Under the pieces are notes generated by a model. That model saw only the letters and a program-made list of their open reading frames with translations, was not told where the DNA came from and did no database searches. Made by a program: the position numbers and the translations under genes. Of a stretch of 64,000 bases of DNA, positions 33,960-41,594 are shown piece by piece. The stretch comes from Oceanithermus profundus DSM 14977 (GTDB lineage Bacteria; Deinococcota; Deinococci; Deinococcales; Marinithermaceae), in the NCBI RefSeq assembly GCF_000183745.1, contig NC_014761.1, positions 2,046,001 to 2,110,000 on the forward strand. Reading direction: 5' to 3'. The stretch's first letter is position 1; every line of letters begins with the position of its first letter.

Positions 33960-34607
33960 ATGCCGCGCGCCCGCGCTTTCGATCCGCTTTCCCTGGCGCT
34001 CCAGGGGTCGTTGCTCCTGGCGCTCTGGGGCCTGCCCGCAGCGCTGCTGCCCGCCGACCTGGGGCCGGGGCCGCGCTACCTGGCCCTCGTGCTGCTGCGC
34101 TACCTGCTGCTCGGGGCCGCGCTGGCTCGCGAGCGCGGGTGCGGGGCCGCGTTCTTCCTGACCCGCAGGAACCTGCGGGCCGCCCTCACCGACGGCCTCG
34201 TCTTCGCGCTGGCCTTCGTGCCCGTCGCCTGGGCCTACGCCCGGCTGACGCTCGGGGGCGTCTACTGGCTTCCCCTGGCCGAGCTTCCGGCCACCCTGGC
34301 GGCGGCGCTGCTGCTCGCCGCGCTGCCCGAGGAGCTGGCCTACCGCGGCCTCTTCCTCGGCACGTTGGCGCGCCTGGAGGCGCCCGCCTGGGCCCAGGTC
34401 GCCGTGACCTCGGCCCTCTTCGCCGCCCAGCACGTGCGCTACCTGCTGCGCGGCGACCCCCTCACCTTTACCCTCGTCGCTGCCTTCGGCGTCATCGCCG
34501 CGGCGATGACGCTGCGCCGCGGCAACCTCGCCGGTGCGGTGATCGCGCACGCTGCGATGAACACGCTGATCTTCGTCTTCATCGGCGGCCGGGTAAGCTC
34601 GCTTTGA
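33960..34607 (+). CDS. CPBP-family intramembrane metalloprotease (second in window)
   Basis: 215 residues, about six membrane helices. Motifs: PEELAYRGLFLG (EExxxR), FAAQHVRY and VIAHAAMN (HxxxN). Shorter than the copy at 5351-6220 and not obviously linked to other genes; it lies between the toxin-antitoxin remnant and the SRP RNA. Substrate unknown. Confidence 0.83.
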   Translation: MPRARAFDPLSLALQGSLLLALWGLPAALLPADLGPGPRYLALVLLRYLLLGAALARERGCGAAFFLTRRNLRAALTDGLVFALAFVPVAWAYARLTLGGVYWLPLAELPATLAAALLLAALPEELAYRGLFLGTLARLEAPAWAQVAVTSALFAAQHVRYLLRGDPLTFTLVAAFGVIAAAMTLRRGNLAGAVIAHAAMNTLIFVFIGGRVSSL

Positions 34608-34633
34608 AATCGAGCTGGGGGCTGCGCTGCGGT

Positions 34634-34662
34634 TTGGCGTTCGGGCCCGTGCGCGGTATACT
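34634..34662 (+). promoter_or_regulatory. Promoter of the SRP RNA gene
   Basis: TTGGCG (34634-34639), 17 bp, TATACT (34657-34662); transcription would begin about 7 nt later at the first base of the RNA. Confidence 0.7.
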
Positions 34663-34669
34663 GCCCTCT

Positions 34670-34768
34670 GCCCCCGGTCCGACGCGGCGACCCGCCGTGA
34701 ACCGGGTCAGGCCCGGAAGGGAGCAGCCCTAAGCGGTCAGGGTCGGGTGCCGTCGGGGTGCCGGGGGC
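34670..34768 (+). ncRNA. ffs: Signal recognition particle RNA (small bacterial type)
   Basis: About 99 nt. The 5' end GCCCCCGG pairs with the 3' CCGGGGGC, and the apical core GGTCAGGCCCGGAAGGGAGC with AGCCCTAAGCGG is the universal SRP domain IV that binds Ffh. A T7 tract (34771-34777) follows the closing stem and terminates the RNA; the stop codon of the convergent CBS gene lies inside that tract. Confidence 0.95.
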
Positions 34769-34777
34769 GCTTTTTTT
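34769..34777 (+). terminator. SRP RNA terminator tract
   Basis: Seven T residues directly after the closing stem of the RNA, overlapping the TAA of the gene on the other strand. Confidence 0.75.
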
Positions 34778-35186
34778 ATCTTCCCTCCACCACCCGCGCC
34801 ACGGCGGACATCTCCAAACCCAAAAGCTGCAGCACGTCGTCGAGGGTGAAGATGCCCACGAGGTTGCCTTCGTAGTCGACGATCGGGTAACGGCGAACCC
34901 CCTTGTGCTTGACCTCCTCGAGCGCCTCGAAGAGGCTCATCTGCTCCTCGAGCACCAGCGGTTCCGGCGTCATCACCCGGAAGACCGGCGTCTCGTCGGG
35001 GTCCAGCCCCGGACGCACCACCCGCACCACGATGTCGCGGTCGGTGAGGATGCCCACCGGCTTCAGGCCCTCGGCGACCACCACGCTGCCCACGTTCATG
35101 TCGGCCATCAGCGCCGCCGCGTCGGTCACGGTCGCCGTCGGCGGCAGGGTGATCACGTCAGCCCGCGCGAACTCCATGAGTCCCAT
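34776..35186 (-). CDS. CBS-domain pair protein
   Basis: 136 residues comprising two CBS motifs: DVITLPPTATVTDAAALMAD ... GILTDRDIVVRVV and VMTPEPLVLEEQMSLFEALE ... RRYPIVDYEGNLVGIFTLDD. Stand-alone CBS pairs bind adenine nucleotides and act as energy sensors; the partner is unknown. AAGGAGG lies 6 nt before the ATG. Its 3' end overlaps the SRP terminator and its 5' end faces dnaX. Confidence 0.88.
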   Translation of the reverse strand: MGLMEFARADVITLPPTATVTDAAALMADMNVGSVVVAEGLKPVGILTDRDIVVRVVRPGLDPDETPVFRVMTPEPLVLEEQMSLFEALEEVKHKGVRRYPIVDYEGNLVGIFTLDDVLQLLGLEMSAVARVVEGR

Positions 35187-35252
35187 GGTGGCCTCCTTGG
35201 CCCCATGATACCGCCCCGGAAGGGGGACATCCCGCGGGGTAAGATGGGGCCC

Positions 35253-37091
35253 GTGGGAGCCCTCTACCGCCGCGCCCGGCCCGCCACCTTCGACGCCGTG
35301 GTGGGCCAGGAACACGTCAAGGACGTGCTGAAGAGCGCGATCCAGAAGGACCGGCTGGCGCACGCCTACCTGTTCTCGGGTCCGCGCGGCGTGGGCAAGA
35401 CCACGACCGCGCGCCTGATCGCGATGAGCGTGGGCTGCGCGGCCGAACCCGAAAACCGGCCCTGCGGCGAGTGCGAGAACTGCCGCATGGTGCGCGAGGA
35501 CCGCCACCCCGACGTGGTGGAGATCGACGCGGCCAGCAACAACTCGGTGGAGGACGTGCGCGAGCTGCGCGAGCGGATCCTGCTCGCCCCGCTGGTCGCG
35601 CCCAGGAAGGTGATCATCCTCGACGAGGCGCACATGATGTCGAAGAGCGCCTTCAACGCCCTGCTCAAGACGCTCGAGGAGCCGCCCGAGCACGTGATCT
35701 TCATCTTCGCCACCACCGAGCCCGAGCGCATGCCCGCGACCATCCTCTCGCGCACCCAGCACTTCCGCTTCCGCCGCCTCAGCGAGGAGGAGATCGCCGG
35801 GAAGCTGGCCGCGGTGCTCGAGGCCGAGGGGCGCCGCGCCGAGCCCGAGGCCCTGCGCCTGATCGCGCGCATGAGCGGCGGCGCGATGCGCGACGCCGAG
35901 AGCATCCTCGACCGGTTGCTGGCGCTCGACGTCGACCCGATCACCCGCCAGGCCGCGGAAGAGGCCCTGGGGCTGCCCCCGGCCGAGCGCGTGGCCGCGG
36001 TGGCCGCGGCGCTCGACTCCGGCGAGGTGGACCGGGCGGTGGCGGAAGCCCAGCGGCTGTTTTCGGAGGGCTATTCGGCGCGGACGCTCACCGAGCAGCT
36101 CGCCCAGGCGCTGCAGGCGGGCCTCTACGCCCGGCTGGGGCTGGGCGAAGGGCCCGAGCTCGCGTCCGACCCCGAACGGCTGATCGCGGCGCTCACGGCG
36201 CTGGACGAGCACACCGAGAAGCTGATCCGACGCGAGGACCCGTTCACGCTCGAGCTGGGGCTCTTGCGCGTCTACGCCGCGCTGCACGCCGCACCCGCGG
36301 CCCCGGCGGCCCGGGCGCCCGAACCCCCGCCCCCCAGGAAGACCGCACCCCGGGCCGCCCCCGCCAAGGCGGCCGGGCCTGCGCCGCGGGCGGCGAACCC
36401 GGAGCCGGCGCCCGCAGCCGAAAAACCCGCGGAAGCAGAAGACGCCGCGCCCCCGGCGGCCGGAGAGGTCGACCTGACCGCGGCCTGGCGCCGGGTGCTG
36501 GGCGAGGTGGGCATCAAGGTGCGGGCCTTCCTGATCGAGGCCACCCCCCACCTCGAGGACGACGCGCTGGTGCTCGTCTACGACGAGGGGCACCGCTTCC
36601 ACCACGACCGCGCCCGCGAGCAGCAGGCCGTCGTGGAAGAGGTCGTGCGGGCGGTGCTGGGCCGCGGGGTGCGCTTCGAACTGGGTAAAAAAAACTCGGT
36701 AGCGCCTAGCCCCGGCCCGCCGACGCGCCCGCCCGCCGCGCCCCCGCCGGCGCAGGAAGCGCCCGAGCCGGCGGAAGCGCCGGCGGCGCCCCCCGAAGAA
36801 GCCCCGCCCGCGGCGGAAGCGTCCCCGGCGGAAGAACCGCCCGCGCCGGAACCCGAACCGCCTCCAGCCAAGCCGCGCCCGCAGCGCGGGGGCCGCGGGT
36901 CGGCGTCCCCGCGGTCGCGCCGGGAGCGCAAAACGCGCGAGGCCGCGGAGCCCCGCTTCGACAAGATCGAGCTGCTCGACGACCCCCGCTTCAAGAAGCT
37001 GCAGAGCCTGTTCAAGGCGCGCCTGCGCCAGGTCTGGCGCGAGCCCGCGGAGGGGGAGGAAGTCGAAGACGAGGCCGCCGGCGAGGCCTGA
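35253..37091 (+). CDS. dnaX: DNA polymerase III subunits tau/gamma
   Basis: 612 residues. The clamp-loader AAA+ core starts GALYRRARPATFDAVVGQEH, with Walker A GPRGVGKT (43-50), zinc ligands Cys62/71/74/77, Walker B ILDEAHMMS and sensor-1 SRTQHFRFR. A Pro/Ala/Glu-rich linker (about 350-405 and 485-560) connects the tau-specific domains. An A8 run within codons 479-481 is a likely slippage site giving a short gamma form. GTG 35253 is chosen by homology; TAAGAT (35240-35245) lies 7 nt upstream, so the message is probably leaderless. An ATG three codons earlier is an alternative. Confidence 0.94.
   Translation: MGALYRRARPATFDAVVGQEHVKDVLKSAIQKDRLAHAYLFSGPRGVGKTTTARLIAMSVGCAAEPENRPCGECENCRMVREDRHPDVVEIDAASNNSVEDVRELRERILLAPLVAPRKVIILDEAHMMSKSAFNALLKTLEEPPEHVIFIFATTEPERMPATILSRTQHFRFRRLSEEEIAGKLAAVLEAEGRRAEPEALRLIARMSGGAMRDAESILDRLLALDVDPITRQAAEEALGLPPAERVAAVAAALDSGEVDRAVAEAQRLFSEGYSARTLTEQLAQALQAGLYARLGLGEGPELASDPERLIAALTALDEHTEKLIRREDPFTLELGLLRVYAALHAAPAAPAARAPEPPPPRKTAPRAAPAKAAGPAPRAANPEPAPAAEKPAEAEDAAPPAAGEVDLTAAWRRVLGEVGIKVRAFLIEATPHLEDDALVLVYDEGHRFHHDRAREQQAVVEEVVRAVLGRGVRFELGKKNSVAPSPGPPTRPPAAPPPAQEAPEPAEAPAAPPEEAPPAAEASPAEEPPAPEPEPPPAKPRPQRGGRGSASPRSRRERKTREAAEPRFDKIELLDDPRFKKLQSLFKARLRQVWREPAEGEEVEDEAAGEA
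36687..36709 (+). other. dnaX A8 slippage site with stop codons in both other frames
   Basis: Eight A residues (36687-36694) in an otherwise GC-rich gene. Insertion of one A, or a -1 shift, leads to TAG at 36707-36709 after KKKLGSA, giving a 485-residue gamma. Loss of one A, or +1, leads to TAG at 36700-36702 after KKTR. Thermus dnaX is known to make gamma by transcriptional slippage at an A9 run. Confidence 0.75.
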
Positions 37092-37141
37092 ACGTCGGCG
37101 GGGGCGACGCCGCCGCCCCCGCGAACGTGCGACACTGAGGC

Positions 37142-38128
37142 ATGACCTACCTCGTCACCGGGGCCACCGGGTTCATCGGTGGCCGCCTGGCCCGCCGGCT
37201 GCTCGCCGCCGGCCACAGCGTGCGCGTCCTCGCCCGCCGCCCGGAGGCCGCGGCCTCCCTGGAAGCCGCCGGCGCCCGGGTCCACCGCGGCGACCTCACC
37301 CGGCCCGAAACCCTGCAGCCGGCCATGGACGGCGTGGACGGCGTCTTTCACGTCGCCGCCTGGTACGCCATCGGTGCCCCCGCCGCGGCGGCGGAAGCCA
37401 CGAACGTTCAGGGAACCCGGCACGTGCTCGAGGCCGCACTCGAGCTGGGGGTGCCCAAGGTGGTGTACACCTCCACGATCGCCGTCTACGGCGACACCCG
37501 CGGGCGGCTCGTGGACGAGGGGTACCGCTACGACGGGCGCCGGCTCGGCTGGGCCAGCGCCTACGACCGCACGAAGTGGCTCGCCCACTACGAGGTGGCG
37601 CGCCCCCTGGCCGAGGCCGGGCTGCCCCTGGTCACCGTCCTGCCGGGGTTGGTCTACGGCCCCGGCGACCGCAGCCTGATCGGGGACCTGCTGCGCCGGC
37701 TCGTCTGCGGCCGCACGCTGGCGGTGCCGGCCGAGACGGTCTACTGCTGGTCCCACGTCGACGACGCGGCCCATGCCCACGTGCTGGCGATGGAGCGCGG
37801 CCACCCGGGCGAAGAGTACATCGTGGCCGGCGAACCCCGCAGGCTCGTGGCCGTCCTGCGCCAGGCCCGCCGCTGGATCGGCTCCTCCTCGCGCATTCTG
37901 CCACTGCCGCACGCGGCCCTGAGGCTGCTGAGCCGCCTCGCCCGCCCGTTCGACGCCCGGATGCCCCCGGTCTACACCTCCGAAGGCCTGCGGGTCGCCA
38001 CGGTGAGCTACACGGCCGACCACGCCAAGGCGCGCGCCGAGCTGGGGTACGCCCCGCGGCCGCTGCGCGAGGGGTTGCCGCCGACCCTGGAAGCCCTGCG
38101 GGACGAAACGCGCTGCGCCACTCGGTAG
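37142..38128 (+). CDS. NAD(P)-dependent epimerase/reductase (extended SDR, dihydroflavonol-reductase-like)
   Basis: 328 residues. Rossmann motif TGATGFIGGRLARRL, then GDLTRP, VFHVAAWYAIG, YTSTIAVYG and the catalytic Y-x3-K in YDRTKWLA, with LPGLVYGPGD. Atypical extended SDR; bacterial relatives act on sugar nucleotides or hopanoid/terpenoid intermediates (HpnA-like). The substrate cannot be told here. It is followed after 9 nt by the disulfide reductase gene. Confidence 0.83.
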   Translation: MTYLVTGATGFIGGRLARRLLAAGHSVRVLARRPEAAASLEAAGARVHRGDLTRPETLQPAMDGVDGVFHVAAWYAIGAPAAAAEATNVQGTRHVLEAALELGVPKVVYTSTIAVYGDTRGRLVDEGYRYDGRRLGWASAYDRTKWLAHYEVARPLAEAGLPLVTVLPGLVYGPGDRSLIGDLLRRLVCGRTLAVPAETVYCWSHVDDAAHAHVLAMERGHPGEEYIVAGEPRRLVAVLRQARRWIGSSSRILPLPHAALRLLSRLARPFDARMPPVYTSEGLRVATVSYTADHAKARAELGYAPRPLREGLPPTLEALRDETRCATR

Positions 38129-38137
38129 ACTGAGGGC

Positions 38138-39469
38138 ATGAGCAAGCGTCTCGTCGTCATCGGTGGCGTGGCCGCGGGCATGAGCGCCGCGGCCAAGGCC
38201 AAGCGCAGCAACCCCGACCTCGAGGTCGTCGCCTTCGAAAAGTCGCGGTACGTTTCCTACGGCGCCTGCGGGCTGCCCTACTACCTGGCCGGCTGGATCG
38301 ACGACGTGGAGAAGCTCGTGGCGCGCACGCCCGAGAAGTTCGCCAAGCAAGGGGTGAAGGCCCTGGTGCGGCACGAGGTCGTCGAGGTCGACTACGAGGG
38401 CCGGCGCGTCAAGGTGGCCGACCTGGACGGCGGCCGCGAGTTCTGGGAACCCTTCGACTACCTGGTCGTTAGCACCGGGGCGCGGCCGGTGCTGCCCCCG
38501 ATCGAGGGGGTGCACCTCCCCGGCGTCTTCACCCTGCGCCAGCTCGAGGACGGCGAGACCATCATGAGCGCGCTGCACCGGGCCCAGCGCACGGTCATCG
38601 TGGGCGCCGGCTACGTGGGGCTCGAGGTGGCCGAAGCCTTCCGCGCCCGCGGCAAGCAGGTCACGGTCGTCGAGCTCGCCGAGCGCGTGCTGCCCGCCGC
38701 CGACCCCGAGGTGAGCGCCCTCGTGCACGAGGAGCTGACCAAGAACGGCGTCCAGGTCGTCACCGGCACCGAGGTGGAAAGCCTCACCGGCCTGGGCCGG
38801 GTGCAGGCGGTGCAGACCAGCGCCTTCGAGATCCCCGCCGACCTGGTGCTGCTGGCCGTGGGCATCCGCCCCAACGTGGGGCTGGCCACCTCGTTCGGGG
38901 TGCAGACCGGACCCACGGGCGCGATCGCCGTGGACGAGCAGCTGCGCACGAACCTGCCCGACGTCTGGGCCGCGGGCGACGTGGCCGAGAGCGTGCACCT
39001 CGTCACCGGCGAGCCCTACTGGCTGCCGCTCGGCGACGTGGCCAACAAGCACGGCCGCACCGCCGGCACCGTGATCGCCGGCGGCCGCGCGCGCTTCAAA
39101 GGCGTCGTCGGCAGCGCCATCACCAAGATCTTCGACCTCGCCGTCGCCTTCACCGGCCTCAGCGAAGAGGACGCCCGCAAGGCCGGCTTCGACGCGGGAA
39201 GCGTCTGGATCCGGTCGGCCGACCGCGCCCACTACTATCCGGACCCCCACCCCCTCCACGTCAAGCTCGTCTACGAGCGCGGCTCGGGCCGGCTTCTGGG
39301 GGCGCAGCTGGTGGGGCACAGGAACGACGCCCTGCGCGTCGACGTGGTGGCGGCCCTGCTGCACCGGGGCGGCACCGTCGAGGACCTGCGGGCCCTCGAC
39401 CTGGCCTACGCGCCGCCCTTCAGCCCGGTCTGGGACCCGCTGCTCGTCGCCGCCAACCAGGCCAAGTAA
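38138..39469 (+). CDS. cdr: CoA-disulfide reductase / FAD-dependent NAD(P)H oxidoreductase
   Basis: 443 residues. N-terminal FAD motif VVIGGVAAGMSAAAKAKR, single redox Cys in SYGACGLPYYLAGW, second Rossmann motif VIVGAGYVGLEVAEAF, FAD block DVWAAGDVAE, and a C-terminal dimerisation domain (GAQLVGHRNDALRVDV). The single-Cys pattern is that of CoADR/NADH oxidase, which keeps CoA reduced. TAGACT (38126-38131) overlaps the stop of the previous gene and lies 6 nt before the ATG, so it may have its own leaderless message. Confidence 0.9.
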   Translation: MSKRLVVIGGVAAGMSAAAKAKRSNPDLEVVAFEKSRYVSYGACGLPYYLAGWIDDVEKLVARTPEKFAKQGVKALVRHEVVEVDYEGRRVKVADLDGGREFWEPFDYLVVSTGARPVLPPIEGVHLPGVFTLRQLEDGETIMSALHRAQRTVIVGAGYVGLEVAEAFRARGKQVTVVELAERVLPAADPEVSALVHEELTKNGVQVVTGTEVESLTGLGRVQAVQTSAFEIPADLVLLAVGIRPNVGLATSFGVQTGPTGAIAVDEQLRTNLPDVWAAGDVAESVHLVTGEPYWLPLGDVANKHGRTAGTVIAGGRARFKGVVGSAITKIFDLAVAFTGLSEEDARKAGFDAGSVWIRSADRAHYYPDPHPLHVKLVYERGSGRLLGAQLVGHRNDALRVDVVAALLHRGGTVEDLRALDLAYAPPFSPVWDPLLVAANQAK

Positions 39470-39474
39470 CGCCG

Positions 39475-39963
39475 ATGAAACGCGGGCTCGTCCTCGCGCT
39501 GGCGTTGCTGCAGCTCGCGGCCTGGGCCGCCGGGCCCCTCGGCCGTCCGGCCCCGCCCTTTGCGGGCGTGACCCTGGACGGGGCGCGCTTCGATCTGTCC
39601 GAGCACCTGGGGCGGCGGCCGATCGTGCTGCACTTCTGGGCGAGCAACTGCCCGCCCTGCCGCGCCGAGGCCCCCTACTGGGCGCAGGCCCAGCAGGCCT
39701 ACGGCGACCGGCTGCTCATCGTCGGCGTGGACGTGCAGGACCTCCCTGCGATGGCGCGGGAGTTCGTGGCCCGCTACGGCTGGAGCTTCCCCAACGTGCA
39801 AGACGGCACCGCCGCCGTGGCCGCGGCCTACCGGATAACGGGAAAGCCCACCACGGTCTTCGTCGGCATCGACGGCACCGTGGTGGGCTACCACCCAGGC
39901 CCCTACGGGAACGCCGCGGCCTTCGAGCGCGACCTGCTGCGGCTGATCCGCTGGCGGCCCTAG
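39475..39963 (+). CDS. TlpA/ResA-like thiol-disulfide oxidoreductase 1 (CPPC)
   Basis: 162 residues. Signal peptide (RGLVLALALLQLAAWAAG), then a thioredoxin fold with FWASNCPPCRAEAPYW (CPPC active site) and the cis-Pro loop TGKPTTVFVG. Such secreted thioredoxins reduce haem-binding cysteines or copper-site cysteines. It follows cdr by 5 nt with no clear ribosome site and converges on csoR with a 4-nt overlap. First of four paralogues in 3 kb. Confidence 0.88.
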   Translation: MKRGLVLALALLQLAAWAAGPLGRPAPPFAGVTLDGARFDLSEHLGRRPIVLHFWASNCPPCRAEAPYWAQAQQAYGDRLLIVGVDVQDLPAMAREFVARYGWSFPNVQDGTAAVAAAYRITGKPTTVFVGIDGTVVGYHPGPYGNAAAFERDLLRLIRWRP

Positions 39964-40247
39964 CGGTACTTCAGGACTTCCATCAGCTCGTCGACGATCT
40001 GGTCGGTGTCGCCGCGCTGGGCGGCGGTGACCACGTGGTCGCGCAGGTGGCTCCTGAGGATGAGCTCGCCCACCTTGTCGAGCGCGCCCTCGACGGCCTT
40101 GATCTGCTTGAGCACGTCCACGCAGTAGACGCCCTCCTCGTCGAGCATGCGCAGGATGCCTTCGACGTGGCCGCGCACGCTCTTGAGCCGCCGCTGTGCC
40201 TCGGCGCGGGTGTCGGGGTCCAGGTGCAGGTGCACGCGGGTCTTCAT
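39960..40247 (-). CDS. csoR: CsoR-family metal-sensing repressor
   Basis: 95 residues, all-helical DUF156 fold (RLKSVRGHVEGILRMLDE). Ligand positions are Cys42, His67 and His71 (YCVDV ... SHLRDHV): the Cys-His-His set described for Thermus CsoR instead of the usual Cys-His-Cys of Cu(I) sensors, associated with wider metal response. Downstream of copZ on the same strand after 9 nt; the palindrome at 40485-40508 is its likely operator. Confidence 0.92.
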   Translation of the reverse strand: MKTRVHLHLDPDTRAEAQRRLKSVRGHVEGILRMLDEEGVYCVDVLKQIKAVEGALDKVGELILRSHLRDHVVTAAQRGDTDQIVDELMEVLKYR

Positions 40248-40256
40248 GCCCCCAGC

Positions 40257-40460
40257 CTACCCGAGCGGCTGGGCCCGGTAGCCTTCCTCCTCGATCGCGG
40301 CCACCAGCTGGGCGGGATCGGCCTGACCCCGGACCAGCGCCTCGCCGCGCTCGAGGCTGACCTCGACCACTTCCTCCACGCCGCCCACCCTCGCGAGCGC
40401 CTTCTTGACCGCCATTACGCAGTGGTTGCACGTCATGCCTTCGACCTTGAGTTTGATCAT
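40257..40460 (-). CDS. copZ: Copper chaperone CopZ (heavy-metal-associated domain)
   Basis: 67 residues, the ferredoxin-like HMA fold with the Cu(I) site GMTCNHC (residues 8-14). Delivers copper to P-type ATPases or sensors; no CopA is in the window. GGGAGG precedes the ATG. First gene of the copZ-csoR transcript. Confidence 0.92.
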   Translation of the reverse strand: MIKLKVEGMTCNHCVMAVKKALARVGGVEEVVEVSLERGEALVRGQADPAQLVAAIEEEGYRAQPLG

Positions 40461-40479
40461 CGTTCGTCCTCCCGCGTCC

Positions 40480-40508
40480 AGTATAACCCACCCCGGGTGG
40501 GGTGGGTT
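40480..40508. promoter_or_regulatory. CsoR-type operator and copZ promoter
   Basis: AACCCACCCC-GGGT-GGGGTGGGTT is a perfect 10-bp inverted repeat, G/C-tract type as in CsoR sites. TATACT (minus strand, 40480-40485) touches it, so binding would block copZ-csoR transcription. Confidence 0.65.
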
Positions 40509-40543
40509 GGTTCATTTCTCATGACTCCGGCCTAGGGTAAAGC

Positions 40544-41050
40544 ATGCCGTCCGGCCGCCTCCTTCTGCCGCTCGTTCTCGCCCTGTTCGGCCTGGCCGTG
40601 GCCGCCGTGCCCGGCCCCACGTCGTGGCCCGCCCCGCCGTTCGCCGCCGAGCGGCTGGACCGGCCGGGGGCGGTGCTGGACCTCGCCGAAACGCTGGGGC
40701 GGCGGCCGATCGTGCTCAACTTCTGGGCCAGCTGGTGCGTGCCCTGCCGGATCGAGGCCCCGGTGCTGCGCGACGCGGAGCGGCGCTACCGGGGGCGCGT
40801 GCTCTTCGTGGGGGTCAACCTGCAGGACACCCGGAAAGGCGCGCGGGCCTTCATGGAGACGTTCTTCTGGACCTTCCCCAACGTTCGCGACCCCCGGGGC
40901 GCCGTGGCGCGGCGCTACCGCGTCGGCGGCATCCCCACCACCGTCTTCATCGACGCCGGGGGGCGGGTCGTGCGGGTGTGGACGGGCCCCCTCGACCCCG
41001 AGCGGCTCGAGGCCTTTTTGCGCGCTCTCATCGGGACGCCGGAGGGTTAA
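40544..41050 (+). CDS. TlpA/ResA-like thiol-disulfide oxidoreductase 2 (CVPC)
   Basis: 168 residues with a signal peptide (RLLLPLVLALFGLAVAAV) and thioredoxin motif FWASWCVPCRIEAPVL, cis-Pro in GGIPTTVFID. Divergent from copZ across the CsoR operator region, suggesting shared metal control. TAGGGT (40533-40538) lies 5 nt before the ATG; no Shine-Dalgarno. Confidence 0.88.
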   Translation: MPSGRLLLPLVLALFGLAVAAVPGPTSWPAPPFAAERLDRPGAVLDLAETLGRRPIVLNFWASWCVPCRIEAPVLRDAERRYRGRVLFVGVNLQDTRKGARAFMETFFWTFPNVRDPRGAVARRYRVGGIPTTVFIDAGGRVVRVWTGPLDPERLEAFLRALIGTPEG

Positions 41051-41087
41051 CGTGTCCCATCTTGACGCTGGTATCATCAAGTCCGGA

Positions 41088-41594
41088 ATGAGGCGAATCG
41101 GACTCCTGGGGGTGGGGTTGTTGCTCGTCGGCGCGGCCTTGGCCACGCCCGTTCCCCCGTACCGCCCGCCCAGCGAGGCGATCCCCTTTAGCGGTCCGCT
41201 GCTCGGCGGCGGCCGGTTCGACCTCAAAGCCTACCTGGGGCAGACCCCGCTGGTGCTCAACTTCTGGGCCAGCTGGTGCGGCCCCTGCCACCGGGAGGCC
41301 GAGGTGCTGGAGCGCTTCTTTCGCGAGTTCGCCGGCCGCGTCGCCTTCGTGAGCGTCAACGTCCAGGATCCGAGCGAGAGCGCCCGCGCCTTCGTGGAAC
41401 GCTACGGGCTCAGCTTCCCGGTGGTGCAGGACGGCGGCGCCGACGTGGCCTGGGCCTACCGGGTCACCGGCCTGCCCACGACCTTCTTCATCGACGTCGA
41501 CGGCCGCATCCGTTTCGTGCACCAGGGGCCGCTGCTGGCCGAGCAGCTCGCCCGCTACCTCGAGCGCCTGCTCGAACCCGGAGGAGAACGCTGA
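41088..41594 (+). CDS. TlpA/ResA-like thiol-disulfide oxidoreductase 3 (CGPC)
   Basis: 168 residues. Signal peptide (RRIGLLGVGLLLVGAALA) and thioredoxin motif FWASWCGPCHREAEVL, the classical CGPC; TGLPTTFFID holds the cis-Pro. ATG 41088 is preferred because it opens a typical signal peptide; a GTG at 41052 would add 12 residues. TATCAT (41072-41077) may be a -10. Its stop overlaps the start of the next gene. Confidence 0.87.
   Translation: MRRIGLLGVGLLLVGAALATPVPPYRPPSEAIPFSGPLLGGGRFDLKAYLGQTPLVLNFWASWCGPCHREAEVLERFFREFAGRVAFVSVNVQDPSESARAFVERYGLSFPVVQDGGADVAWAYRVTGLPTTFFIDVDGRIRFVHQGPLLAEQLARYLERLLEPGGER

Noticed and set aside
34758-35252. Extended dnaX N terminus starting at 34758
   Set aside because: It would be the antisense of the CBS-domain gene; homology of dnaX starts at 35253 and a -10 box is placed just before it.
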